Below, piece by piece: positions 42,378 to 50,566 of a stretch of DNA of 64,000 bases (position 1 is its first letter; each line of letters opens with the position of its first letter). The notes below the pieces were generated by a model, which ran no database searches, was not told the origin of the DNA, and saw only the letters and a program-made list of their open reading frames with translations. The translations under genes were made by a program, and so were the position numbers. This DNA comes from Duganella aceris. GTDB taxonomy: Bacteria > Pseudomonadota > Gammaproteobacteria > Burkholderiales > Burkholderiaceae_D. The DNA lies in the NCBI RefSeq assembly GCF_011090165.1, contig NZ_JAADJT010000005.1, forward strand, positions 248,001-312,000, written 5' to 3'.

Positions 42378-43688
42378 ATGTTCGGCTCAACGCTGCTCAA
42401 GCGCGACTTCTCGTTGACGCAACACTCGTTTTATGAGGCGAGCGTGGTTCGCCCGCCCGTCAACGCGCCGCTGGCGGGACGGGTAAAGGTCGATGTGTGC
42501 GTGGTCGGTGCGGGGCTGGCCGGTCTGTCGGCGGCTTTGGAACTGCGCGCGCGCGGCCTGTCGGTCGCCGTGCTGGAGGCACGCGCCGCCGGATGGGGCG
42601 CCTCGGGCCGCAACGGCGGCCAGGTCATCGTCGGCTTTGCCAACGACGAGGAGATCGGCGCACAGCTCGGGGCCGAGGACGCGCGGCAGGCCTGGCGAAT
42701 ATCGGTGGACGGACTCGATCTGTTGCAGCGGCGTATAGCCGACCACGGGATCGATTGCGACTATTCGCCCGGCTACCTGCACCTGGCCGTCAATGCCCGC
42801 AAGGGGCGCGCGCTGGCCGAGTCGGCGGAGCATCTGGCGCACCGCTACGGCTATCGAATGCAGACCGTGGGCGCGCGCGACATCGGCGATTGGATCGCCA
42901 GCGAGCGCTTTCATTCCGGCGTGTTCGATTCGCAATCGGGGCACCTGCATCCGCTCAAATACTGCCTGGGGCTGGCACGGGCGGCGCAAGCGGCCGGCGT
43001 GCTCATCTACGAGCAGTCGCCGGTGAGCGGCATCGAGCGCGGCGCGCAGCCTGTGGTGCGCACCGCGCATGGCGAGGTGGCCTGCGACTTCGTGGTCCTG
43101 GCGGGGAATGTCTACCTGAACGAATTCGGCACGGCGGTGGCGCCTGGCATCGGCGACCGCATCATGCCGGTCGGGACCTACATCATCGCCACCGAGGCGA
43201 TGGCCCCGGAACGCGCGGCGGCGCTGGTGCGGCAACGCGCCGCCGTGTGCGACAACAATTTCGCGCTCGACTATTTCCGCCCGACGGCCGATCACCGCGT
43301 GCTGTTCGGCGGCCGCGCCAGCTACGGCGGCGCCACCCCGATCAATCTGGCCGCCAGCATGCGGCGGCGCATGCTGGCGGTGTTCCCGCAATTGGCGGAC
43401 CTGGCGGTGCCATATGCCTGGGGCGGCTTCGTCGACATCACCATGAACCGCGCCCCGGACTTCGGCCGGGTCGACAAGAATGTGTACTACCTGCAGGGCT
43501 TCTCCGGACACGGCCTGGCGCTGACCGGCATGGCGGGCAAGCTGGCGGCGGACGCCATCGCGGGCCAGGCCGGCGGTTTCGATCTGCTGGCGCGGCTGCG
43601 GCATCGGCGCTTTCCCGGCGGCGCGGCCTTGCGCACGCCGTCGCTGGTGCTGGGCATGCTGTACCACAGAATGCGGGACCTCTTGTAG
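42378..43688 (+). CDS. FAD-dependent amine oxidase (PuuB-like paralogue)
   Basis: A 436-residue DAO-family flavoprotein. The Rossmann motif is VDVCVVGAGLAGLSAALELRARG (38-60), then GWGASGRNGGQVIVGF, and the C-terminal GFSGHGLALTGMAGKLAADAIAGQ. More distant from E. coli PuuB than the copy at 47383. Its place between puuC and the omega-amino acid aminotransferase suggests it oxidises a polyamine or gamma-glutamyl-polyamine, perhaps at the aminopropyl end. FAD-binding GxGxxG is intact. The third oxidase of this type in the island is at 28765. Confidence 0.88.
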   Translation: MFGSTLLKRDFSLTQHSFYEASVVRPPVNAPLAGRVKVDVCVVGAGLAGLSAALELRARGLSVAVLEARAAGWGASGRNGGQVIVGFANDEEIGAQLGAEDARQAWRISVDGLDLLQRRIADHGIDCDYSPGYLHLAVNARKGRALAESAEHLAHRYGYRMQTVGARDIGDWIASERFHSGVFDSQSGHLHPLKYCLGLARAAQAAGVLIYEQSPVSGIERGAQPVVRTAHGEVACDFVVLAGNVYLNEFGTAVAPGIGDRIMPVGTYIIATEAMAPERAAALVRQRAAVCDNNFALDYFRPTADHRVLFGGRASYGGATPINLAASMRRRMLAVFPQLADLAVPYAWGGFVDITMNRAPDFGRVDKNVYYLQGFSGHGLALTGMAGKLAADAIAGQAGGFDLLARLRHRRFPGGAALRTPSLVLGMLYHRMRDLL

Positions 43689-43722
43689 GACCGTCGCACA
43701 ACATTTATCGCAAGGAGAAAAT

Positions 43723-45057
43723 ATGGATACAAACGAGATGCACCGGACCGACGCCGCCTGGCTTGAGGCGCACTGGATGCCGTTCTCGGGCAACCGCAGC
43801 TTCAAGGCCGAGCCGCGCATGATTGTGGCCGCCGAAGGCGCGTATTACACCGACTCGGATGGACGCAAGGTGTTCGACGGCCTGTCCGGCCTGTGGTGCA
43901 CGGGGCTGGGCCATGGCAACGCGCGGATCACGCAAGCGGTCGGCCGCCAGATCGCTACGCTCGATTATTCGCCCGCCTTCCAGCATGGCCATCCGCTGTC
44001 GTTCGCGCTGGCCAACCGGCTCAAGGAATTGACGCCGGCCGGCCTGGACTACGTGTTCTTCACCGGTTCGGGATCGGAGTCGGCGGACACCTCGCTGAAG
44101 ATGGCGCGGGCCTACTGGCGCGCCAAGGGCATGGCCAGCAAGACGCTGCTGATCGGGCGGGAAAAGGGCTACCACGGCGTCAACTTCGGCGGCATCTCGG
44201 TCGGCGGCATCGGCGGCAACCGCAAGCTGTTCGGGCAGGGCGTACAGGCCGATCATCTGCCGCACACGCTGTTGAAGGAGAACGCGTTCTCGCGCGGCTT
44301 GCCGCAGCACGGCGTGGAGCTGGCGGACGCGCTGCTTGATCTGATCGCACTGCACGACGCCTCCAACATCGCGGCGGTGATCGTGGAACCAATTTCCGGA
44401 TCGGCGGGCGTGGTGATTCCGCCGGCGGGCTACCTGCGGCGGCTGCGCGAGATCTGCGACGCGCACAACATCCTGCTGATCTTCGATGAAGTGATCACCG
44501 GCTTCGGCCGCATCGGCGCCTACACGGCGGCCGAGGCCTTCGGCGTGACGCCGGACATCATGAACCTGGCCAAGCAGGTGACCAACGGCGCGCAGCCGCT
44601 CGGCGCGGTGCTGGCCAAAAAGGATATCTACGACACCTTCATGCACGCCGGCGGCGCCGATTACATGGTGGAGTTCGCGCACGGCTATACCTATTCGGCC
44701 CACCCGGTGGCCTGCGCGGCAGCTCTGGCGGCGCTCGATGTGCTGGTCGGCGAGAACATGATCGAACGGGTGCAAGCGCTGGCTCCGCATTTCGAGGATG
44801 CGGTGCACGGCTTGCGCGGCGCGCGCCATGTGGCAGACATCCGCAACTACGGCCTGGCGGCGGGCGTCACGATCGCGTCCCTGCCGGGCGAGCCGGCGCG
44901 CCGGCCCATCGAGATCGCCAGGCGCTGTTGGGAAAAAGGCTTTTACGTGCGTTGCGGCGGCGACACGATCCAGCTCGCGCCGCCTTTCATCGCCAGCCGC
45001 GCCGAGATCGATTCCCTGGTCAACGCCCTGGGCGACGCCCTCAACGCCACCGCTTGA
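43723..45057 (+). CDS. bauA: Omega-amino acid--pyruvate aminotransferase (beta-alanine:pyruvate type)
   Basis: A 444-residue class III PLP aminotransferase. Family pattern WMPFSGNRSFKAEPRMIVAAEGAYYTDSDGRKVFDGLSGLWCTGLGH is that of beta-alanine:pyruvate/omega-amino acid transaminases. FDEVITGFGRIG and the PLP-binding Lys in NLAKQVTNGAQPLG are present. It would convert beta-alanine (or another omega-amino acid) plus pyruvate to malonate semialdehyde plus alanine. Directly followed (16 bp) by an MmsA-type dehydrogenase that uses exactly this product. Putrescine:pyruvate transamination (SpuC) is the alternative, because SpuC is a near relative. Confidence 0.82.
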   Translation: MDTNEMHRTDAAWLEAHWMPFSGNRSFKAEPRMIVAAEGAYYTDSDGRKVFDGLSGLWCTGLGHGNARITQAVGRQIATLDYSPAFQHGHPLSFALANRLKELTPAGLDYVFFTGSGSESADTSLKMARAYWRAKGMASKTLLIGREKGYHGVNFGGISVGGIGGNRKLFGQGVQADHLPHTLLKENAFSRGLPQHGVELADALLDLIALHDASNIAAVIVEPISGSAGVVIPPAGYLRRLREICDAHNILLIFDEVITGFGRIGAYTAAEAFGVTPDIMNLAKQVTNGAQPLGAVLAKKDIYDTFMHAGGADYMVEFAHGYTYSAHPVACAAALAALDVLVGENMIERVQALAPHFEDAVHGLRGARHVADIRNYGLAAGVTIASLPGEPARRPIEIARRCWEKGFYVRCGGDTIQLAPPFIASRAEIDSLVNALGDALNATA

Positions 45058-45073
45058 TCTATCATTCGACAAT

Positions 45074-46588
45074 ATGACTATGCCAAACAAACACACCATC
45101 GGCCACTTCATCGACGGCGAACTCATTTCCGGCGGCGAGCGCGCGCAGGACGTCTACAACCCCGCCACCGGCGCCGTCGAACGGCGGGTCGCACTGGCCG
45201 ACAAGACCACCGTCGAGGCCGCCATCGCCTCCGCGCATCGGGCGTTTCCCGCCTGGCGCAATACGCCGCCGTTGAAGCGGGCGCGGGTGATGAGCAAGCT
45301 CAAGCAGCTGCTGGAGCAGCACGCGGAGCATATCTGCCAACTCATCACCAACGAGCACGGCAAGGTGCTCAGCGATGCGATGGGCGAACTGCAACGCGGC
45401 ATCGAGAATGTGGAATACGCCAGCTACGCGCCGGAACTGCTGAAGGGCGAACACAGCCGCAACGTCGGGCCGGCGATCGATTCGTGGAGCGAGTTCCAGC
45501 CGCTGGGCGTGGCGGCCGGCATCACGCCGTTCAATTTCCCGGCGATGGTGCCTCTTTGGATGTGGCCGCTTGCGGTCGCCTGCGGCAACACCTTCGTGCT
45601 CAAGCCTTCGGAGCGCGATCCGTCTTCCACGCTGTTCATCGCCCAGCTGGCGTTCGAGGCGGGCTTGCCGCCGGGCGTGCTGAACGTCGTCAACGGCGAC
45701 AAGGAGGCGGTCGACACGCTGCTCTCCGATCCGCGCGTGCAGGCCGTCAGCTTCGTCGGCTCGACCCCGGTCGCGGAATATGTATATGCCACCGGCAGCG
45801 CCCACGGCAAACGGGTGCAGGCGCTGGGCGGGGCCAAGAATCACGCCGTCGTCATGCCGGACGCGGACATCGGCAACGCTGTCAACGCGCTGATGGGCGC
45901 CGCCTTCGGCTCCTGCGGCGAACGTTGCATGGCCGTGCCGCTGATGGTGGCGGTGGGCGACGCCACGGCCGAAGCGGTGATCGCCGGCCTGAAGGCGCAA
46001 ATCGCGACCATGAAGGTGGGACCCGGCACGGCGGCCGGCGTCGACATGGGGCCGCTGGTGACGCGCCAACATTTCGACAAGGTGTCGGGCTACGTGGCGC
46101 AGGGCGTGTCCGAGGGCGCGCTGCTGCTGGTGGACGGGCGCGGCGTGGCCGTCGAGCCGGGTTGCGAGGACGGCTACTACCTTGGGCCGTGCCTGTTCGA
46201 CCACGTCAAGCCAGGCATGAAAATCTATCAGGAGGAGATCTTCGGCCCGGTGCTGGGCGTGGTGCGCGTGCAGACGCTGCAACAGGCGATGGACCTCATC
46301 GACGCCCACGAGTACGGCAACGGCACCTGCATCTTCACTCGCGACGGCGAGGCCGCGCGCTACTTCTCCGACCATATCCAGGTCGGCATGGTGGGCATCA
46401 ACGTGCCTTTGCCGGTGCCGGTCGCGTATCACTCGTTCGGCGGCTGGAAACGCTCCCTGTTCGGCGACCTCGGCGCCTACGGCCCCGACGGCGTGCGCTT
46501 CTACACCCGCCGCAAGACCATCACGCAGCGCTGGCCGGCCAGCGGCGTGCAGGAAAAAGCCGTGTTCAACTTCCCGTCGAACCAATGA
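45074..46588 (+). CDS. mmsA: Malonate/methylmalonate-semialdehyde dehydrogenase (CoA-acylating)
   Basis: A 504-residue CoA-acylating aldehyde dehydrogenase of the MmsA/IolA/BauC group: HFIDGELISGGE, ITPFNFPAMVPLWMWPLAVACGNTFVLKPSE, and Cys in GSCGERCMAVPLM. The C-terminus VPVPVAYHSFGGWKRSLFGD is diagnostic. It converts malonate semialdehyde with CoA to acetyl-CoA and CO2 (methylmalonate semialdehyde to propionyl-CoA). Next to the beta-alanine-type transaminase it completes beta-alanine breakdown, the fate of the aminopropyl arm of spermidine. The start is ATG 45074 or 45080; the longer open frame upstream overlaps the transaminase. Confidence 0.9.
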   Translation: MTMPNKHTIGHFIDGELISGGERAQDVYNPATGAVERRVALADKTTVEAAIASAHRAFPAWRNTPPLKRARVMSKLKQLLEQHAEHICQLITNEHGKVLSDAMGELQRGIENVEYASYAPELLKGEHSRNVGPAIDSWSEFQPLGVAAGITPFNFPAMVPLWMWPLAVACGNTFVLKPSERDPSSTLFIAQLAFEAGLPPGVLNVVNGDKEAVDTLLSDPRVQAVSFVGSTPVAEYVYATGSAHGKRVQALGGAKNHAVVMPDADIGNAVNALMGAAFGSCGERCMAVPLMVAVGDATAEAVIAGLKAQIATMKVGPGTAAGVDMGPLVTRQHFDKVSGYVAQGVSEGALLLVDGRGVAVEPGCEDGYYLGPCLFDHVKPGMKIYQEEIFGPVLGVVRVQTLQQAMDLIDAHEYGNGTCIFTRDGEAARYFSDHIQVGMVGINVPLPVPVAYHSFGGWKRSLFGDLGAYGPDGVRFYTRRKTITQRWPASGVQEKAVFNFPSNQ

Positions 46589-47352
46589 TGGCGCCGAACA
46601 CCAAGCCGGTCGTGCTGATGTCGATGGGCCTGCAACGGCGCAACGATCACGACTATCAGGTGATGACCCACAAGTATATGCGCCCGCTGGTGGAGCTGTC
46701 CGGCTGCGTGCCGCTGCTGATACCGACCTGTTTCGGCACGGACGATGTGGCCCAGTACCTGTCCATGGTCGACGGCATTTATCTGACCGGCGCCGGCAGC
46801 AATGTCGATCCGGTGCTGTACGCGCAGGACAATCTTACGCCCGACAAGCAGCTCGACCAGGGGCGGGACCTGGTCGATATCGCCATCATCCGGCTGGGGC
46901 TGGAGATGGGGCTGCCGTTCTTCGGCGTTTGCCGGGGCATGCAGGAACTGAACGTGGCGCGCGGCGGCGACCTGCACCAGAAACTGTACGCGCTGCCGGG
47001 CATCGCCGACCACCGTGAAACGCCGGACGCCTCCCCGGAGGTGCAATACGGCGCCGCGCACCAGGTGCGGCCCGTGCCCGGCACCTGGTTCGCCGACCTG
47101 ATCGGGGAGCCAGCGTTCGCGGTCAACTCGCTGCACGGACAGGGACTGGACCGCCTCGGCGCCGGCGTCGAGCCGCTCGCCTATGCGGAGGACGGCGTGG
47201 TGGAAGCGGTGCATCTGCCGGGCCTGGCCCAGTTCACGCTCGGGGTGCAGTGGCACCCGGAATGGGAGGCGGCCGGCAATCCGCAGTCGGTGCGCTTGTT
47301 CGAAGCCTTCGGCGCGGCGTGCCGCCAGCGCGCGGCCCTGCGCTCATCCTGA
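46585..47352 (+). CDS. puuD: Gamma-glutamyl-gamma-aminobutyrate hydrolase
   Basis: A 255-residue class I glutamine-amidotransferase-like hydrolase. Cys116 in FFGVCRGMQELNVARGGDLHQKL and the late His-Glu pair in GVQWHPEWE form the catalytic triad. It hydrolyses gamma-glutamyl-GABA to glutamate and GABA. The ATG overlaps the mmsA stop codon (ATGA), so it is translationally coupled. It follows the E. coli PuuD pattern CRGLQEL..GGSLH closely. Confidence 0.9.
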   Translation: MMAPNTKPVVLMSMGLQRRNDHDYQVMTHKYMRPLVELSGCVPLLIPTCFGTDDVAQYLSMVDGIYLTGAGSNVDPVLYAQDNLTPDKQLDQGRDLVDIAIIRLGLEMGLPFFGVCRGMQELNVARGGDLHQKLYALPGIADHRETPDASPEVQYGAAHQVRPVPGTWFADLIGEPAFAVNSLHGQGLDRLGAGVEPLAYAEDGVVEAVHLPGLAQFTLGVQWHPEWEAAGNPQSVRLFEAFGAACRQRAALRSS

Positions 47353-47382
47353 CACATTTTCGACCGAAAGAATAATTTCACA

Positions 47383-48666
47383 ATGACCAGCACCTCGCAC
47401 GCCCAGTCCTACTATGCGGCATCCGCCAATCCGGCCCCGTCGCGGCCGCCGCTGCTCGGCGAAACCGTCTGCGACGTTTGCGTCGTCGGCGCCGGCTATA
47501 CCGGCCTGAACACCGCGCTGCACCTGACCGAAGCCGGCTACAAGGTGGTCGTGCTCGAGCAGGCGCGGGTGGGGTGGGGCGCGTCCGGCCGCAACGGCGG
47601 CCAGATCGTGCACAGCTATTCGCGCGACATCGATGTCATCGAATCCAGCTACGGCAAGGAGGTGGCCAGGCCGTTGGCCGAAATGATGTTCGAAGGCGCC
47701 GCGCTGCTGCGCGCGAACGTGGCGAAATACGACATCCAATGCGATCTGAAGGACGGCGGCGTCTATGCGGCGATGACCAGCAAGAAGGCGGGACAGCTGG
47801 AGGAGCACAAGGCGCTGTGGGAAAAGTGGGGCAACCGGCATCTGACGCTGACCGACGATCCACGGGAAATCGGAAAGTTCGTGCAATCCGACCGCTATCG
47901 CGCGATCCTGGTCGATGCCTCGGGCGGGCACTTCCATCCTCTGAACCTGGCGCTGGGCGAGGCGGCGGCGGTGGAGCGGAACGGCGGCGTGATCCACGAA
48001 CTCAGCGCCGTCACCCGCATCGAGCGTGGCGCCGAACCGGTGGTGCACACGGCGGGCGGCCAGGTCAGGGCGAGGTTCGTGGTGGTCGCATGCAATGCCT
48101 ACATCGGCGACCTGGAACCGAAGCTGGCCAGCCGGTCGATGCCATGCGGTACCCAGGTGCTGGCGACGGAGCCGCTCGGCGGGCTGGCCGACCAGTTGCT
48201 GCCGGCCGACTGCTGCGTCGAGGACAATAACTATCTGCTCGATTATTTCCGCCTGTCCGGCGACAAGCGCATGATTTACGGCGGCGGCGTGATTTACGGC
48301 GCGCGCGACCTGGCGCACATCGCCTCGGTCATCGCGCCGAAGATGTGGCGCACCTTCCCGCAACTGAAAGACGTCAAGATCGACTACGCGTGGACTGGAA
48401 ATTTCTCGCTGACGCTGTCGCGCCTGCCGGAAGTCGGCAAGCTGTCCGACAACATCTTTTATTCGCAGGGCTGCTCCGGCCATGGCGTCACCTTCACCCA
48501 TCTGATCGGCCGTTTGATGGCCGACGCCATCCGCGGCCAGGCCGAAGGCTTCGCGGCCTTCGAGCGCTTGCCGCACCTGCCGTTTCCCGGCGGCCGCAGC
48601 CTGCGCGTTCCATTGACGGCGCTGGGTGCCTATTGGTACAGCCTGCGTGACCGGCTCGGCGTCTAA
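47383..48666 (+). CDS. puuB: Gamma-glutamylputrescine oxidoreductase
   Basis: A 427-residue FAD oxidase that matches E. coli PuuB along its whole length: SYYAASANPAP start, CDVCVVGAGYTGLNTALHLTEAGYKVVVLE, ASGRNGGQIVHSYSRDIDVIESSYG, SMPCGTQVLATE, DYFRLSGDKRMIYGGGVIYGARD, and CSGHGVTFTHLIGRLMAD ending SLRDRLGV. It oxidises gamma-glutamylputrescine to the aldehyde with release of ammonia and H2O2. Order in the operon (puuA, puuC, oxidase, bauA, mmsA, puuD, puuB, gabT) differs from the E. coli cluster. This copy is the true PuuB; the two other DAO proteins are paralogues. Confidence 0.93.
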   Translation: MTSTSHAQSYYAASANPAPSRPPLLGETVCDVCVVGAGYTGLNTALHLTEAGYKVVVLEQARVGWGASGRNGGQIVHSYSRDIDVIESSYGKEVARPLAEMMFEGAALLRANVAKYDIQCDLKDGGVYAAMTSKKAGQLEEHKALWEKWGNRHLTLTDDPREIGKFVQSDRYRAILVDASGGHFHPLNLALGEAAAVERNGGVIHELSAVTRIERGAEPVVHTAGGQVRARFVVVACNAYIGDLEPKLASRSMPCGTQVLATEPLGGLADQLLPADCCVEDNNYLLDYFRLSGDKRMIYGGGVIYGARDLAHIASVIAPKMWRTFPQLKDVKIDYAWTGNFSLTLSRLPEVGKLSDNIFYSQGCSGHGVTFTHLIGRLMADAIRGQAEGFAAFERLPHLPFPGGRSLRVPLTALGAYWYSLRDRLGV

Positions 48667-48689
48667 ACCTACACAACCAAGGAAAACCT

Positions 48690-49955
48690 ATGAACAACGA
48701 ACAAATCCAGCAACGTAAAAACGCCGCCACCCCGCGCGGTGTCGGCGTCATGTGCGACTTCTACGCCGAGCGTGCGCTCAACGCCGAGCTGTGGGACGTC
48801 GAAGGACGGCGCTTCATCGACTTCGCCAGCGGAATCGCCGTGCTGAACACCGGGCACCGCCACCCGCGCGTCATCGCCGCCGTGCAGGCCCAGCTGGAAC
48901 GCTTCACGCATACGGCCTATCAGATCGTGCCGTACGAGGAATACGTCTCGCTGGCCGAGCGCATCAACGCGCTGGCGCCGGGCGAGTGGGACAAGAAAAC
49001 CGCCTTCTTTACCACCGGTGCCGAAGCGGTGGAAAACGCCGTCAAGATCGCCCGCGCCCATACCGGACGCCCCGGCGTGGTGGCGTTCTCAGGCGCTTTT
49101 CATGGCCGCACGCTGATGGGCATGGCCTTGACCGGCAAGGTGGTGCCGTACAAGCAGGGCTTCGGACCGTTTCCGGGAGAGGTCTACCACGTGCCGTTCC
49201 CGACGGCGCTGGACGGCGTCACCACCGCTGACGCACTGACCGCATTGCAAACGCTGTTCAAATGCGACATCGAGCCGCAACGCGTCGCCGCGATCATCAT
49301 CGAGCCGGTGCAGGGAGAGGGTGGCTTTCATGTCGCGCCGCGCGAACTGATGTCGGCGCTGCGGCGACTGTGCGACGAGCACGGCATCGTGCTGATCGCC
49401 GACGAGATACAGACTGGCTTCGCCCGCACCGGAAAGCTGTTCGCCATGGAGCACCACGCGGTGGCGGCCGATCTGGTGACGATGGCCAAGAGCCTGGCCG
49501 GCGGACTGCCGCTGTCGGCCGTGTGCGGCCGCAGCGACATCATGGACGCGCCGGCGCCGGGCGGCTTGGGCGGCACCTACGGCGGCAATCCGCTGGCCAT
49601 CGCCGCCGCCCACGCCGTGCTGGATGTGATCGACGACGAGGGCTTGTGCGCGCGCGCCGTCGAACTGGGCACGCGGCTGAGCGAGCGGCTCCGCGCGTTG
49701 GCGGCGAAGGTGCCGCACATCGCCGAAGTGCGCGGCGTCGGCGCCATGGTGGCGGTCGAGTTCCGCGATCCTGCCAGCGGACAAGCCGATGCCGCGTTCA
49801 CCAGGAAGGTTCAGGCGCATGCCTTGGCCAACGGCTTGCTGTTGCTGTCTTGCGGCGTCTACGGCAACGTGATCCGCTTCCTGTTCCCGCTGACCATCTC
49901 CGACGCATTGCTGGAGGAGGCGTTGGGGGTGTTGGAACAAGCGTTGAGCCAGTAA
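48690..49955 (+). CDS. gabT: 4-aminobutyrate--2-oxoglutarate transaminase
   Basis: A 421-residue class III PLP aminotransferase: RHPRVIAAVQAQLERFTHT, TTGAEAVENAVKIARAHTGRPGVVAFSGAFHGRTLMGMALTGK, EPVQGEGGFHVAP, IADEIQTGFARTGKLFAMEH and the PLP Lys in VTMAKSLAGGLPLSAV. It moves the amino group of GABA to 2-oxoglutarate, giving succinate semialdehyde for GabD (26934). E. coli PuuE is the same enzyme type. Last gene of the plus-strand run; the following gene (Lrp) is convergent after 19 bp, with no strong terminator visible. Confidence 0.92.
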   Translation: MNNEQIQQRKNAATPRGVGVMCDFYAERALNAELWDVEGRRFIDFASGIAVLNTGHRHPRVIAAVQAQLERFTHTAYQIVPYEEYVSLAERINALAPGEWDKKTAFFTTGAEAVENAVKIARAHTGRPGVVAFSGAFHGRTLMGMALTGKVVPYKQGFGPFPGEVYHVPFPTALDGVTTADALTALQTLFKCDIEPQRVAAIIIEPVQGEGGFHVAPRELMSALRRLCDEHGIVLIADEIQTGFARTGKLFAMEHHAVAADLVTMAKSLAGGLPLSAVCGRSDIMDAPAPGGLGGTYGGNPLAIAAAHAVLDVIDDEGLCARAVELGTRLSERLRALAAKVPHIAEVRGVGAMVAVEFRDPASGQADAAFTRKVQAHALANGLLLLSCGVYGNVIRFLFPLTISDALLEEALGVLEQALSQ

Positions 49956-49974
49956 GCGCAACGAACCAAATCCG

Positions 49975-50442
49975 CTAGAGCGGCATTGCGGTGTCGTACT
50001 TCACTTCGCGCAGCGCGACGCTGGTGTTGATTTGCGAGATGCCGTTCAGCTTGACCAGCACGTTGTGCAGGAAGTCGTGGTAGGCGTCCATGTCGGCCAC
50101 GACCACTTTCACCATGTAGTCCGACGAGCCGGTGGTCTCGTAGCACTCGATCACTTCCGGCCGCAGCCGCATCGCCTCCTCGAACTGTTCGACCACGCCC
50201 TCGGCGTGGCGCAACAGCGAAATGTGCAGCAGGCACACCACCGCCAGGCCCAGCTTGCGGCGATCCAGCAGCGCCGTGTAGCGCACGATGTAGCCGTTTT
50301 CCTCCAGCTCCTTCTGCCGCCGCCAGCACGGACTGGCCGACATGCCGATTTTTTCCGCCAGTTCATTGGACGAAATCCTGCCGTTTTTTTGCAGTTCGGC
50401 GAGGATTTTTACCGAGGCGGCATCAAGAGAAGTGTTTTTCAT
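49975..50442 (-). CDS. Lrp/AsnC-family transcriptional regulator
   Basis: A 155-residue regulator starting at ATG 50442 (MKNTSLDAASVKILAELQ); the longer frame upstream is not family-like. N-terminal winged HTH (NGRISSNELAEKIGMSASPCWRRQKELEENGYI), then a RAM effector-binding domain (VIECYETTGSSDYMVKVVVADMDAYHDFLH). It is divergent from the indolepyruvate oxidoreductase (124 bp apart). Regulators of this subtype commonly control a neighbouring amino-acid or keto-acid gene in response to an amino acid, so it probably regulates that oxidoreductase. It also ends convergently 19 bp from gabT. Confidence 0.92.
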   Translation of the reverse strand: MKNTSLDAASVKILAELQKNGRISSNELAEKIGMSASPCWRRQKELEENGYIVRYTALLDRRKLGLAVVCLLHISLLRHAEGVVEQFEEAMRLRPEVIECYETTGSSDYMVKVVVADMDAYHDFLHNVLVKLNGISQINTSVALREVKYDTAMPL

Positions 50443-50566
50443 TATTTTCCGTGATATTCGAAATGATCTTGCCATTCTAGCTTCGTGGTGGAGATAAATA
50501 GGAATAATTTTTCGCTTATGGCGACATATCCTGTCATCTCTAAGAACATAACGAGGCCGCAATTTC

